A stretch of 48,717 nt of DNA from an uncultured Collinsella sp. (GTDB lineage: Bacteria > Actinomycetota > Coriobacteriia > Coriobacteriales > Coriobacteriaceae), in contig UQVD01000001.1 in the NCBI GenBank assembly GCA_900544385.1, positions 1 to 48,717 on the forward strand. Direction: 5' to 3'. Numbering within the stretch: the stretch's first letter is position 1; each line of letters opens with the position of its first letter. The position numbers were made by a program, and so were the translations under genes. Shown here piece after piece: positions 31,759 to 40,976 of the stretch. Under the pieces are notes generated by a model. That model was given only the letters and a program-made list of their open reading frames with translations, was not told the origin of the DNA and did no database searches.

Positions 31759-33360
31759 GTGTCTGCAACCATCAAACCCTTCACCGACGAGTTCGAAGAG
31801 TATGGTCGCGATGAGTCTCGCGCATCGGGCGAGGCCTCGAGCATCTCGTTTCCGACAACGGAAGACGAGGTCCGTGCCATTTTGGAAAAGCTCCATGCCG
31901 AGCGTGTCCCGGTAACGGTTCAGGGCGCCCGAACCGGCCTTGCCGCCGGTGCCGTGCCCCACGGCGGGCATATCCTCAATACTTCCCGTATGAATCGCTA
32001 CTTGGGCCTTCGCCGCGATGAACAAGGCCAATTTCTGCTGCGCGTGGAGCCGGGCGTTGTGCTCTCGGAGCTGCGCAAGCAGCTGAGCAAGAAGGTGCTG
32101 CCGACCGCTGGTTGGGACCAGGCATCGCTTGAGGCCTACGAGGAGTTCCAAGAGGCTCCCGAGCAGTTTTTTCCCACCGATCCCACCGAGGCGTCTGCCT
32201 GTCTGGGCGGCATGGCGGCATGTAACGCCTCCGGTGCCCGCAGCTACGCCTACGGTCCCATGCGCCCACATATCACGGGACTCCACGTCGCGCTGGCTGA
32301 TGGCGATTTGCTTGAGCTTCAGCGCGGCGAGGCTTTTGCCCAGGGCCGCCACCTGTCGCTCGCGACGGCAGCGGGCCGTACGCTCGAGCTCGATCTTCCC
32401 GGCTATACCATGCCCAAGACCAAAAATGCTTCGGGCTATTTTGTTGCGGACGATATGGACGCCATTGATCTCTTTATCGGCGCATGTGGCACGCTCGGCG
32501 TTATCACCGAGCTCGAGATCGCCCTGCAGCCTGCTCCCGCGGTTGTGTGGGGCGTGAGCTGCTTTTTCGGCAGCGAGGACAAGGCCGTTGCCTTTACCGA
32601 TTCCGTGCGCCCGGTCCTGTCCCATGCGGCTGCTATCGAGTATTTCGATGCCGGCGCCCTGGATATCCTTCGCCGCCAGCGCGAACAGTCAACGGCGTTT
32701 GCCTCGCTGCCTGCGCTCGACAAAGACGCCAAGGTCTGCGTCTACGTGGAGCTCGACTGCGACGACGAGGCGCAGGCGACCGAGGAGCTGTACCACCTGG
32801 GATGGGTTTTGGAGCTTGCGGGTGGCCGCGACGACGCGACCTGGGTTGCGCGCACCGAGGTCGATCGCGAATGCCAGCGGTTCTTCCGCCACGCCGTCCC
32901 CGAGAGCGTCAACATGCTCATCGACGAGCGCCGCCGCATGGATCCCACCATCACCAAACTGGGTTCGGACATGTCGGTGCCCAACGCGCACTTGGCCGAT
33001 GTTATCGCTCTCTATCGCCGCACGCTGGCGGAAAGTGGGCTTGAATCTGCCGCCTGGGGGCATATCGGTAACAACCATCTGCATATGAACATTCTGCCGC
33101 GCGATGCGCAGGATTATCGCCGCGGCGGAGAACTCTTTGCCCAGTGGGCTTCCGAGGTCACGGTCATGGGCGGCGCCGTCTCCGCAGAACACGGCGTCGG
33201 CAAGATCAAGGCGGGCTTCTTGGAGACGATGTACGGTCACGAGGCCATGGTCGAGTCGGCGCGGCTCAAGCTCCAGCTCGATCCTGCCGGGCAGCTGGGT
33301 CGCGGTAACCTGTTTTCGGAGAAGCTCTTGGATGAGCTCGTCCAGAAAGGGGGCGCGTGA
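31759..33360 (+). CDS. lctD: FAD-linked lactate dehydrogenase subunit (LctD/GlcD-like)
   Basis: A 533-residue flavoprotein of the FAD_binding_4 / FAD-oxidase C family. Visible motifs are PVTVQGARTGLAAGAVP (FAD pyrophosphate loop), ACLGGMAACNASGARSYAYG, the C-terminal GHIGNNHLHMN metal/substrate site and SAEHGVGKIK. GTG 31759 has an AAAGGGGGA site upstream. Its neighbours are EtfB and a ferredoxin-EtfA fusion in the same operon, matching the electron-confurcating lactate dehydrogenase of anaerobic acetogens, where lactate oxidation is coupled to NAD and reduced ferredoxin. Glycolate or other 2-hydroxy acids are alternative substrates. Confidence 0.85.
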   Translation: MSATIKPFTDEFEEYGRDESRASGEASSISFPTTEDEVRAILEKLHAERVPVTVQGARTGLAAGAVPHGGHILNTSRMNRYLGLRRDEQGQFLLRVEPGVVLSELRKQLSKKVLPTAGWDQASLEAYEEFQEAPEQFFPTDPTEASACLGGMAACNASGARSYAYGPMRPHITGLHVALADGDLLELQRGEAFAQGRHLSLATAAGRTLELDLPGYTMPKTKNASGYFVADDMDAIDLFIGACGTLGVITELEIALQPAPAVVWGVSCFFGSEDKAVAFTDSVRPVLSHAAAIEYFDAGALDILRRQREQSTAFASLPALDKDAKVCVYVELDCDDEAQATEELYHLGWVLELAGGRDDATWVARTEVDRECQRFFRHAVPESVNMLIDERRRMDPTITKLGSDMSVPNAHLADVIALYRRTLAESGLESAAWGHIGNNHLHMNILPRDAQDYRRGGELFAQWASEVTVMGGAVSAEHGVGKIKAGFLETMYGHEAMVESARLKLQLDPAGQLGRGNLFSEKLLDELVQKGGA

Positions 33361-33362
33361 AG

Positions 33363-34178
33363 ATGAGCGATTTCCATATGGTAGTGTGCGTCAAGGCGGT
33401 GCCGGGCAGCACCGAGGTCAAGATGGACCCCAAGACCAATACCATCGTGCGTGATGGCAAGCAGGCGGTCATTAATCCCTTCGATGCAAGTGCCCTAGAA
33501 TGCGCGCTGGCGCTGAAGGACGACTTTATCGGCTTTGGCATGGACGTGCGCGTAACGGTGGTGTCGATGGGCATCCCCGCGACTGAATCGCTATTGCGCG
33601 ACTGCATCGCCCGAGGCGCCGACGACGCGCTGCTGCTAACCGATCGCGCCTTTGCGGGTGCCGATACCCTGGCAACCACCTATGCCCTCAAGTGCGGCAT
33701 CGAGGCGCTCGACGAGGACTTCGACCTGCTCATCTGCGGCAAGATGGCGGTGGATGGCGATACGGCCCAGATTGGCCCCGAGCTTGCCGGCGCCTTTGAG
33801 ATTCCCTGCGTGACCGATGTGAGCTGCGTGCAGAGCGCAGGTTTTACGACGTGCGGTGCGCTTTCGCTCGTTCACGGTTGCGATGCCGGCGAGGAGACGG
33901 TCTATCTGGAGATGCCGTGCGCGATGACGACTGCCAAGGAGATTGGCCAGTTGCGTATGCCGAGTATTGCCGGTATTCGCGCGGCAGAGGAGGCGGACGT
34001 GTGCGTGGTCAGTGCCGCCGACGTGAACGCCGACCCCGCGCGTTGCGGCCTTGCCGGGTCGCCGACACAGGTCGTGCGCTCGTTTGTGCCCGACCGTGAC
34101 CAAACGTGCGAGACCGTTGAGGGGACGGCGTCCGAGCAGGCGGCAAAGCTTGCCAAGATTATCGAGGGGATGGCATAG
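33363..34178 (+). CDS. etfB: Electron transfer flavoprotein subunit beta
   Basis: A 271-residue EtfB/FixA protein beginning MSDFHMVVCVKAVPGSTEVK. It shows INPFDASALECAL, VTVVSMGIPATESLLR and the FAD-linked segment CGKMAVDGDTAQIGPELA. It carries electrons between the dehydrogenase and NAD in the heterodimer with EtfA. I chose ATG 33363, 9 nt from AAAGGGGG, over GTG 33357, which would be only 3 nt away. It lies 2 nt after the lctD-like stop. Confidence 0.9.
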   Translation: MSDFHMVVCVKAVPGSTEVKMDPKTNTIVRDGKQAVINPFDASALECALALKDDFIGFGMDVRVTVVSMGIPATESLLRDCIARGADDALLLTDRAFAGADTLATTYALKCGIEALDEDFDLLICGKMAVDGDTAQIGPELAGAFEIPCVTDVSCVQSAGFTTCGALSLVHGCDAGEETVYLEMPCAMTTAKEIGQLRMPSIAGIRAAEEADVCVVSAADVNADPARCGLAGSPTQVVRSFVPDRDQTCETVEGTASEQAAKLAKIIEGMA

Positions 34179-35384
34179 ATGAGCGGACTGATTATCGATA
34201 GCGAGGCCTGTATCGGCTGCGGTCGCTGCGTTCGCGCCTGTGCCTCGGGCGGCATCGTAGTGGAAGGCGAGCGACCCAACCGATGCGCCCACGTAACCGA
34301 CGGCTGCATCCTGTGCGGTGGGTGCGTCGACGCCTGCCCTGTCAACGCTATCTCGATCGAGCGTGACGAGGCCGCTGGTGCGGTGGACCTTGATGCATAT
34401 CGAGACATTTGGGTATTCGCGCAGACCGACGAGCACGATACGGTGACTCCCGTTGCCTATGAGCTTATGGGCAAGGGTCGCGAGCTTGCCGATGCTCGCG
34501 ACTGCCGTCTGGTGGCACTGATCGGTATGGGTCCCGAGGGTTCTCTCGGCGACCTGGAGCATCTGGTTTGCGCGGGCGCCGACGAAGTCCTGGCCTGTCG
34601 CGACGAGCGCCTGCGCCAAAACGATGCGGAGGTCTACGCCCGCTTGATCTGCGATTTGGTAGCCGAACGCAAACCCGAGGCCATCCTATACGGTGCGACC
34701 GCTTTTGGCCGCGAACTGGCACCCGGCGTTGCCGTGCGCTTGCAGACGGGCCTTACGGCTGACTGCACCGTACTTTCGATGGATACGGAGACGGGACTGC
34801 TGCAACAGACGCGTCCGGCGTTTGGCGGCAACCTGATGGCCACCATCGTCTGCCCCAATCATCGTCCCCAGATGGCAACGGTTCGTCCCGGCATCTTTAA
34901 GGCGCCCGACTTTGACTACGACCGCTCCGGCACGATCACCCAGATATCGCTTGCGGATGATGCTAAGGCTCGTGTCGAGATCTCGATTCCCGCCGAGGAG
35001 TGGAGGCAGCAGGCCTCGATCGCCGATGCCGAACGCTTGGTCGTGGTGGGCCGCGGCATTGGCTCCAAGAAGAATCTGCCCCTGATGCGAAGGCTCGCCG
35101 AGGCTCTGGGAGCCGAGCTTGGTTGCACGCGACCTGTCGTGGAGGCCGGCTGGTTGGAGTATCGCCATCAGATTGGCCAGACCGGCGTATCGGTTTCGCC
35201 CAAGCTTCTCGTGAGTATCGGTGTTTCGGGCGCCATCCAGCATCTTGCCGGCATCGGTGGGGCAGAGTGCATTATCGCCATCAACGAGGACCCGGATGCC
35301 CCCATCTTTGGTGCTGCCCAGTACAAGGTTGTCGGCGATGCCGTCGAGGTCGTCGAGGAACTGCTGGCCCAGCTTGAGCGCTAG
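34179..35384 (+). CDS. etfA: Electron transfer flavoprotein subunit alpha fused to 2[4Fe-4S] ferredoxin
   Basis: The N-terminal 65 residues form a bacterial ferredoxin with two cysteine clusters (C11-x2-C14-x2-C17-x3-C21 and CILCGGCVDACP). The rest is EtfA, with GRELAPGVAVRLQTGLTADC, TRPAFGGNLMATI and the C-terminal FAD motif VGRGIGSKKNLPL, then GQTGVSVSPKL and IAINEDPDAPIF. This fused form is found in EtfA subunits of bifurcating lactate dehydrogenases and butyryl-CoA systems. The ATG directly follows the etfB stop. The stop codon overlaps the stop of the convergent HD gene. Confidence 0.92.
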   Translation: MSGLIIDSEACIGCGRCVRACASGGIVVEGERPNRCAHVTDGCILCGGCVDACPVNAISIERDEAAGAVDLDAYRDIWVFAQTDEHDTVTPVAYELMGKGRELADARDCRLVALIGMGPEGSLGDLEHLVCAGADEVLACRDERLRQNDAEVYARLICDLVAERKPEAILYGATAFGRELAPGVAVRLQTGLTADCTVLSMDTETGLLQQTRPAFGGNLMATIVCPNHRPQMATVRPGIFKAPDFDYDRSGTITQISLADDAKARVEISIPAEEWRQQASIADAERLVVVGRGIGSKKNLPLMRRLAEALGAELGCTRPVVEAGWLEYRHQIGQTGVSVSPKLLVSIGVSGAIQHLAGIGGAECIIAINEDPDAPIFGAAQYKVVGDAVEVVEELLAQLER

Positions 35385-36193
35385 GCGCGCGCCAGCCAGT
35401 CGCGCATCTCGTCCTTAAGGCGGCTCCAAGTCGCCTGCGTGGCGGGGTCGGTAAAGGGCCGCGTAATGCCAAAGGGCGCGTCGAGCAGGCGGTGGATATC
35501 GCCCTGTTCGCGCGCCAGCGCGCGGCTTGCTGGATAGACGAGCTCAAACATAAAGCAGATGAGTCCCACCAGGTAGTCTGCGGGCTCGTTGCGTTCATCG
35601 CGTGCGACGCAGCGGTGCTCGTCAAAGGCGGCAAGTGTCAGCGACGAGAAACGGCTGCCGAGAAACGTCTTCTCGTCCACCTTGAGGATGGTGTCGACGG
35701 TGCTGTCGGCGATGGTGCGCATAATGTCGATCTTGTCACCATCGCGCACGATATCGCAGAAGCACCGTGTACGCTCGTCGAGTTGTGCCGGCAGGCGAAA
35801 GTCGCTGTGATAGGCGATGCTCGCTCGGATGAGCTCGTCATGCGCACCGGTTTCGATAAAGTCACGGATGTTTGTCGTGGCGGGTGCATCGGCGGGATTC
35901 TCGCCAAAGAGGACCTCGATGCCCAGCGCCGCATGGCTCATGCTCTCGGCGTCCTTAAAGGTGTCCCAGCGTCGCAGCTGCTCAAAGCGGCCCATATCGT
36001 GTAGCAGGCCGCAAAGCCATGCCAGGTCAATATCTTCTGACGACCAGCCCTGCTCGCGCGCTACGGCATCGCATGCCTCGGCCACGTGGTACGTATGCTC
36101 AATTTTGAGCGCGATGCGTGGGTTGGTGGCGTCGTAGGCATCGGTGTAGCTTTTGAAGGCCGCGCGCGCCCGGTCTCGATCGATAGCTGTCAT
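35381..36193 (-). CDS. HD-domain phosphohydrolase
   Basis: A 270-residue protein with the HD superfamily signature: His in KIEHTYHVAEA, then LAWLCGLLHDMGRFEQL (HD pair), and a later conserved Asp in VRDGDKIDIMRT. The substrate is not identifiable; nucleotide or dinucleotide hydrolysis are options. AGGAAG precedes the ATG. It is convergent with the Etf operon; the two stop codons overlap in a single CTAG. Confidence 0.85.
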   Translation of the reverse strand: MTAIDRDRARAAFKSYTDAYDATNPRIALKIEHTYHVAEACDAVAREQGWSSEDIDLAWLCGLLHDMGRFEQLRRWDTFKDAESMSHAALGIEVLFGENPADAPATTNIRDFIETGAHDELIRASIAYHSDFRLPAQLDERTRCFCDIVRDGDKIDIMRTIADSTVDTILKVDEKTFLGSRFSSLTLAAFDEHRCVARDERNEPADYLVGLICFMFELVYPASRALAREQGDIHRLLDAPFGITRPFTDPATQATWSRLKDEMRDWLARA

Positions 36194-36319
36194 AATGACT
36201 TCCTAAAAAGTTGTGTCTTTCGATCCGGTGGCAATTGTAGGTGAACTCGGTTGCTGTCGGATGATGATTCTGCCGTATCGCTACATGCGGCTCGGAGACC
36301 TTGTCAGGATGAGAAGCGT

Positions 36320-37012
36320 ATGGTGCTCAAAATCGTTAGAACCGTCTGGCCGGTGATGCTTACCTATGTTGCAATAGGCGCGCCGTGCGGAATGATCATG
36401 GGGCAGACGGGAATGGAGCCCTGGATGGTCTTTGCCCTGAGCAGCACGTTTGTGACGGGCAGCGGGCAGTTTATGATCTGCAACCTGTGGCTGGCGGGTG
36501 TGCCTGCAGCATCGATCGTCGCGAGCGTCGCCGCCATCTCCTCGCGCTTTGCGCTTTACTCGGCATCGATCGCACCGCATCTGAGGGGTGCCTCGAAGCG
36601 TCAGACGCTGGCTGTTGCCGCGACACTTACCGAGGAGGCATACGGCATCTCGCTTGCCAAGTTGGTTGAAGGGGAGGATTGGGGCCCGCGTGAGTCCTTC
36701 GTGCTCAACGTGATCCTTATCGCAACATGGGGCGTTTCGTGTACGACGGGCGCCATCGTCGGCGCCGTTGTCGATGTTCCCACCGCCATTGCGGCCTTTG
36801 TCTGCACCTCACTCTTTATCTGCCTGCTCTTTTCGCAGCGGCTGTCGCGCGGCAACGTTGTCGCGGCGGTTTCGGGCGCGGTGTCCGTCGCCGTATGCAA
36901 GTTCTTGGGCCTCACGAATATTGCCGTGCCGGCAAGCGTCGTGGCCGGCATTGCCATTGCGTTGGCGTGCGATGCTGTATTTGACGGAAGAGGTGCCCGC
37001 GATGCCCGTTAA
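36320..37012 (+). CDS. azlC: Branched-chain amino acid exporter large subunit AzlC
   Basis: A 230-residue membrane protein with the AzlC family start VLKIVRTVWPVMLTYVAIGAP and segments SSTFVTGSGQFMICNLWLAG, ISSRFALYSASIAPHL and TLTEEAYGIS. With AzlD it exports branched-chain amino acids. ATG 36320 is preceded by AGGATGAG; a TTG at 36251 would add 23 polar residues unlike the family. AzlD overlaps its end by 11 nt. Confidence 0.88.
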   Translation: MVLKIVRTVWPVMLTYVAIGAPCGMIMGQTGMEPWMVFALSSTFVTGSGQFMICNLWLAGVPAASIVASVAAISSRFALYSASIAPHLRGASKRQTLAVAATLTEEAYGISLAKLVEGEDWGPRESFVLNVILIATWGVSCTTGAIVGAVVDVPTAIAAFVCTSLFICLLFSQRLSRGNVVAAVSGAVSVAVCKFLGLTNIAVPASVVAGIAIALACDAVFDGRGARDAR

Positions 37013-37325
37013 CGAGTTCTTGGTTCTGTGGCTGTCGTCGTGGGCCGCTATCGCGTTCTTTCGCATCGCGCCGGCGTTCGCCTTACGCGGGCGGACCCTG
37101 TCGCCCCGCATTACCGAGGCCCTGGGCTATATCCCGCCCGCTGCCTTTGCCGCGCTGGTCGCCAACGACTTGGTGAGCCCCGGCGCGTTCGACGCGGGAC
37201 TCTGGCCTGCCTTGGTTCCCTGGATTGCGGCCGTCGGCGTCGTGGTCGTGGCGGTCAAGACAAAATCGATGCTGTGGTGCTGCGTCTCGGGCATCGTACT
37301 CTATATTGTCTTGAGCCTTATATAG
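37002..37325 (+). CDS. azlD: Branched-chain amino acid exporter small subunit AzlD
   Basis: A 107-residue membrane protein with about three helices and the AzlD pattern FFRIAPAFALRGRTLSPR, LGYIPPAAFAALVAND and KTKSMLWCCVSGIVLY. It pairs with AzlC, overlapping that gene by 11 nt. It is translationally coupled. Confidence 0.88.
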   Translation: MPVNEFLVLWLSSWAAIAFFRIAPAFALRGRTLSPRITEALGYIPPAAFAALVANDLVSPGAFDAGLWPALVPWIAAVGVVVVAVKTKSMLWCCVSGIVLYIVLSLI

Positions 37326-37475
37326 GGGTGGCGTCGCGGGCGCCGAATCTCGTTCCATCCCAACTTGTCGAATTTTTCACCGAGCTGGTCTATTTCTTCT
37401 GGTACCATGGTCAAACTTTACTGTAGCAAAGCATGACGTGGGCTTTTGTTCCGCGTCAGCGGAAATGGGGGTTTC

Positions 37476-38498
37476 ATGGCACAGGAAGCGACCGCCAACG
37501 AGCAAAAGAAATTCAAGGTTCCGCGCATCCCGGGCGACATCATGATCTATCCGATGATCGTCGGTCTTTTGCTCAACACCTTCTGCCCGCAGGTTTTTGA
37601 GATCGGCGGCTTCTTTACGGCTGCCTGCCGCGGTGGCTCCAATACCATCGTCGCCGCGATCCTGCTGTTTGTGGGCGCCGGCATCAGCTTCAAGTCCACG
37701 CCGGGCGCCATCAAGACCGGCATCGTCGTGCTGATTCCCAAGCTGGTCGTCGCAGCGGCTCTCGGCCTAGGTGTGGCATATTTCTTTAACGATAACTTCC
37801 TGGGTCTGAGCTCCGTGTCTATCATCGGCGGCATTACGTTTTGCAACATGGCGCTCTATACGGGCATCATGGGCGAGTTCGGCGATGAGTCCGAGCAGGG
37901 CGCCGTCGGTATCCTGTTCTTTACGGCCGGCCCCGCCGTCACGATGATCATCCTTGGTGTTTCGGGCCTTGCCAACATCCCTGTCGGTACTATCATCGGC
38001 TCCATTTTGCCGCTCGTTATCGGCATGGTTCTGGGCAACCTGTTCCCGTTTATCAAGAACCTGCTAGTTCCCGGTGCCAACCCTGCGATTGCCGTCATCG
38101 GATTTCAGCTTGGCGCGTCCATGAGCCTGTCGAGCTTTATCACTGGTGGCATTTCCGGCATCTTGCTGGGCCTTGTCACGCTGTTTGTCGTCGGTCCCAT
38201 CACCTTTGCGTTCGAGCGCCTGTGCGGTGGTAACGGCAAGGCTGCCGTGGCTTGCTCCACCATCGCCGGCACGGCTATGACCACGCCGGTTGCTCTCGCC
38301 GAGGTCGCGCCGCGCTACGCCGAGCTTGCACCCACCGCGTACGCCCAGATCGCCACTGCCGTTATCATCACGGCAATCATAGCTCCGATTCTGACCGGCT
38401 GGGTCGACAAGAAGTTCTGCCAGGGCAAGGAGGACCTGTCGCCTGCCGGTGTCGAGGCCATCGAGGAGGCCGTCGCGACCGACATCGATGGCGAGTAG
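37476..38498 (+). CDS. kdgT: 2-keto-3-deoxygluconate permease family transporter
   Basis: A 340-residue protein with about ten hydrophobic helices and the KdgT signature PGDIMIYPMIVGLLLNTF, SFKSTPGAIKTG, GGITFCNMALYTGIMGEFGD and CSTIAGTAMTTPVAL. Family members import 2-keto-3-deoxygluconate by proton symport; other keto-deoxy acids are possible since no pectin-degradation genes lie nearby. ATG 37476 was chosen over an in-frame start at 37446. A terminator follows at 38545. Confidence 0.9.
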   Translation: MAQEATANEQKKFKVPRIPGDIMIYPMIVGLLLNTFCPQVFEIGGFFTAACRGGSNTIVAAILLFVGAGISFKSTPGAIKTGIVVLIPKLVVAAALGLGVAYFFNDNFLGLSSVSIIGGITFCNMALYTGIMGEFGDESEQGAVGILFFTAGPAVTMIILGVSGLANIPVGTIIGSILPLVIGMVLGNLFPFIKNLLVPGANPAIAVIGFQLGASMSLSSFITGGISGILLGLVTLFVVGPITFAFERLCGGNGKAAVACSTIAGTAMTTPVALAEVAPRYAELAPTAYAQIATAVIITAIIAPILTGWVDKKFCQGKEDLSPAGVEAIEEAVATDIDGE

Positions 38499-38544
38499 CA
38501 ATCGCTATCAATCAATGATGCCGGCGTGCAATTCGCGCCGTCCG

Positions 38545-38586
38545 AGCGCCCGAACAGAAACTGTTTTGCAGTGATGTTCGGGCGCT
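38545..38586 (+). terminator. Terminator of kdgT
   Basis: AGCGCCCGAAC (38545-38555) pairs with GTTCGGGCGCT (38576-38586) over a 20-nt loop, with a short TTTGCT tail. Confidence 0.65.
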
Positions 38587-38597
38587 TTGCTATGATT

Positions 38598-38622
38598 CCC
38601 TTTACCCCTGCGGAGTAAAGGG
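38598..38622. repeat. 8-bp inverted repeat before the diguanylate cyclase
   Basis: CCCTTTAC (38598-38605) and GTAAAGGG (38615-38622) could form a small hairpin 65 nt upstream of the GGDEF gene. It does not match a c-di-GMP riboswitch that I recognise. Confidence 0.3.
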
Positions 38623-38687
38623 GTGTTTATTGCCCTGATTCGAATTGGGCGATTCTGACCATTCGGATATTGAAGGGAGGGCGTCTA

Positions 38688-39830
38688 GTGGTTAAGGCAC
38701 TCAAGATTGAGATATTCCTGCTATGCATGATTGTTCTTATCGGGCTTGCCGCGCGAAGTCGTCGCTCCTTGTTCTCGAGCACCCTGCAGCTATTGTTTAG
38801 CATGCTTGGCTACACCTCCGCCGCGTACATATTATTCGATATGATCTGGACGCTTTCGGATGGTGCGGACGGCACGTTGGGTATTGCTGCCAACTGGATT
38901 TCCAACGCGGTTTCGTTTTCGCTCTTTGCCATCGCGTGTCTCATTTGGTTTATCTATTCCGAGACGATGCAGGGCTCTCGCCTTGTGACCTCGCGCTATA
39001 GGGTGGTGCTTGTAACGTTGCCTACGGCTCTGGTGGTCGTGCTGGCTTTTACCAGTTACTGGACGCACGCCTTGTTCTATATCGATTCGCAGGGCGTGTA
39101 TCGTCGCGGCTTTGCCTATATGATCCAGCCCATTGTCAGCTACTGTTACGTTATACATACGTCCCTGCATGCGTTTGTGCAATCTCGCAGGGTCGAGAGC
39201 CTGCAGACGAAGGCTATCTATCGAACCTTGGCATTTTTCGCCATTCCGGCCCTGGTGGGCGGTACCTTTCAGATCGTATACTCGGTGCCTGGCCTTTGTG
39301 TCGGCATAATGATTAGCATGTTGCTGCTCTATATCATCTGCCAGGAGCAACTGATCTCGACTGACCCGTTGACTGGACTCAATAACCGCAACCGTTTTGA
39401 GACCTATATGCTGTCGCTCTTTTCAAATGTGGATCAGGCCGAAGATGTATATCTGCTTATGATGGACGCTGACGGCTTTAAGCAGATTAACGATCGCTAT
39501 GGACATGTGGAGGGCGACCATGCTCTTCAGGTTGTTGCGACGGCGCTCAAGGATGTCTGCTCGGCGTCTGGTGGCTTTATCGCGCGTTATGGTGGCGATG
39601 AGTTCGTGGTGCTCCAAAAGGCAGCGGCGGAACAGGATATCATGCATCTGTGCGCGACAATCAACGACGAGCTCGCGCATGCCGAGGTGCCGTATGCATT
39701 GCGGATGTCCATCGGTTGCGCGCGGGTCGGCGATAGTGTTGATACCTGGCAAGACTTACTTCGCGCTGCCGATGCGGAGCTCTATCGCGTCAAGGCCGAG
39801 AAAAAGAAAGCCGGCGTACAAATACGCTAG
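38688..39830 (+). CDS. Membrane-bound diguanylate cyclase (GGDEF)
   Basis: A 380-residue protein with about six or seven N-terminal membrane helices (residues 1-215) and a C-terminal GGDEF domain. The active-site RYGGDEF is at about 300-306, with DPLTGLNNRNRFE and LMMDADGFKQIND before it; all synthesis residues are present. No RxxD inhibitory site is seen in the expected position. It should make cyclic di-GMP in response to an unknown signal. The start GTG 38688 follows GAAGGGAGGG. A terminator-like hairpin follows directly. Confidence 0.88.
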   Translation: MVKALKIEIFLLCMIVLIGLAARSRRSLFSSTLQLLFSMLGYTSAAYILFDMIWTLSDGADGTLGIAANWISNAVSFSLFAIACLIWFIYSETMQGSRLVTSRYRVVLVTLPTALVVVLAFTSYWTHALFYIDSQGVYRRGFAYMIQPIVSYCYVIHTSLHAFVQSRRVESLQTKAIYRTLAFFAIPALVGGTFQIVYSVPGLCVGIMISMLLLYIICQEQLISTDPLTGLNNRNRFETYMLSLFSNVDQAEDVYLLMMDADGFKQINDRYGHVEGDHALQVVATALKDVCSASGGFIARYGGDEFVVLQKAAAEQDIMHLCATINDELAHAEVPYALRMSIGCARVGDSVDTWQDLLRAADAELYRVKAEKKKAGVQIR

Positions 39831-39832
39831 AA

Positions 39833-39868
39833 AAGGGGCATACGACCGCATTGATGGTCGTGCGCCCC
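39833..39868. terminator. Terminator between convergent GGDEF and DMT genes
   Basis: AGGGGC-ACGACC and GGTCGT-GCCCCT pair with a 2-nt internal mismatch around an 8-nt loop. A-rich left flank and TATT right flank suit both strands. Confidence 0.65.
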
Positions 39869-39939
39869 TATTGCGTTGGCGGGATTAGTAGCGGCTGTCG
39901 AAGATACGCCTCGTCTTTTTCTTGGAACGAGGCAGTTCG

Positions 39940-40875
39940 CTAGGCCTTTTTGGGCTTGTTTACGATGATGATGCCGCCGCAAACCAACAGCAGGGCAACG
40001 ATGACGGTAATGGGGCTCGTGCCAGCGCCCTCGCCGAGCAGCAGCGCGCTCAGCAGCACACCAAAGACGGGGTTCATAAACCCAAAGACCGAGACGCGGC
40101 TGACGGGGTTGACGGCAAGCAGGCGCGACCACAGCGAGTAGGCGACCGCGGAGATAAGCGCCATGTAGATGATGAGCGCGATGGCGGGGGCAATCGCCGT
40201 GGGGGAGAGCGCGCCACCCATCAAAAAGCCGATGGCGGTGAGGACCAGGCCGCCGACTAAGAACTGCCACCCGGCAAGCAAGACGCCGTCGTGCTCACGC
40301 GAGAAGATACCGATCAGGCAGGTCGAAAGGGCACCCGCGACGGTGGAGGCTAGGATAAAACCCTCGCCGTCGAGCGTAAAGCCAAAGGTGCCGTCCGCGC
40401 CCGAAAGGTTGACGAGCGCGACGCCGGCAAAGCCCAGTACGCAGCCGAGCACTTTGGCCGCATTGAGCTTCTCGGTGTGAAATGCCAGGGCGGCAAAGAG
40501 GATTGCGAGGAAGTTGGCGCTGGCCTCGATGATGGAGCTCGACATGGCGCTGGCGCGCGAGAGGCCCAGGTAGAAAAAGAAGTACTGCCCGATAGTCTGG
40601 AAGAGCGACAAGATGCAGATGGGCTTGATATCGCGCGCTTGCGGAACGAGCGGTCGGCGCTGGGCCACGCTCATGCCAACAATGACCAGCATGCCGGCAA
40701 GGGTGAAGCGCAGGCCCGCGAAGAGCAGCTGCGAGGCGCTGTCGTGCGCGGGAATACCAAAGAGGCCGTAGCCGATCTTGATGCAGGGGAAGGCGGAGCC
40801 CCAGAGCGCGCAGCAAACGAGACAGCCCAGGATGAGTCCGGGCAGGGTGGCGAGATACGGCTTGCGGCTTTCCAT
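39940..40875 (-). CDS. DMT-superfamily (EamA) transporter
   Basis: A 311-residue protein with ten predicted helices in two EamA repeats (about 15-145 and 155-300). Typical features are ALWGSAFPCIKIG near the start, SIIEASANFLAILFAAL, and PVSRVSVFGFMNPVFGVLLSALLLGE in the second half. Members export amino acids or metabolites; the substrate is unknown. GGAGAAGG precedes the start. It follows the purL terminator but is transcribed on the same strand from its own promoter. Confidence 0.87.
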   Translation of the reverse strand: MESRKPYLATLPGLILGCLVCCALWGSAFPCIKIGYGLFGIPAHDSASQLLFAGLRFTLAGMLVIVGMSVAQRRPLVPQARDIKPICILSLFQTIGQYFFFYLGLSRASAMSSSIIEASANFLAILFAALAFHTEKLNAAKVLGCVLGFAGVALVNLSGADGTFGFTLDGEGFILASTVAGALSTCLIGIFSREHDGVLLAGWQFLVGGLVLTAIGFLMGGALSPTAIAPAIALIIYMALISAVAYSLWSRLLAVNPVSRVSVFGFMNPVFGVLLSALLLGEGAGTSPITVIVALLLVCGGIIIVNKPKKA

Positions 40876-40910
40876 GATGTCCTTCTCCTATACGCGCAAA
40901 GCAAAAAAGA

Positions 40911-40939
40911 ACCCGCCACCGGGGGTGCCGGTGGCGGGT
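40911..40939 (-). terminator. Terminator of purL
   Basis: ACCCGCCACCGG (40911-40922) and CCGGTGGCGGGT (40928-40939) form a perfect 12-bp stem with a 5-nt loop; the minus strand continues TTCTTTTTTGC. It lies 38 nt after the purL stop. Confidence 0.85.
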
Positions 40940-40976
40940 GTTGTTACCCGAGGGGATTGTACCCGATGGAAACGTA

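Noticed and set aside
38598..38622. c-di-GMP riboswitch ahead of the diguanylate cyclase
   Set aside because: Only a simple 8-bp hairpin is present; no GEMM-like tetraloop/receptor pattern can be seen.
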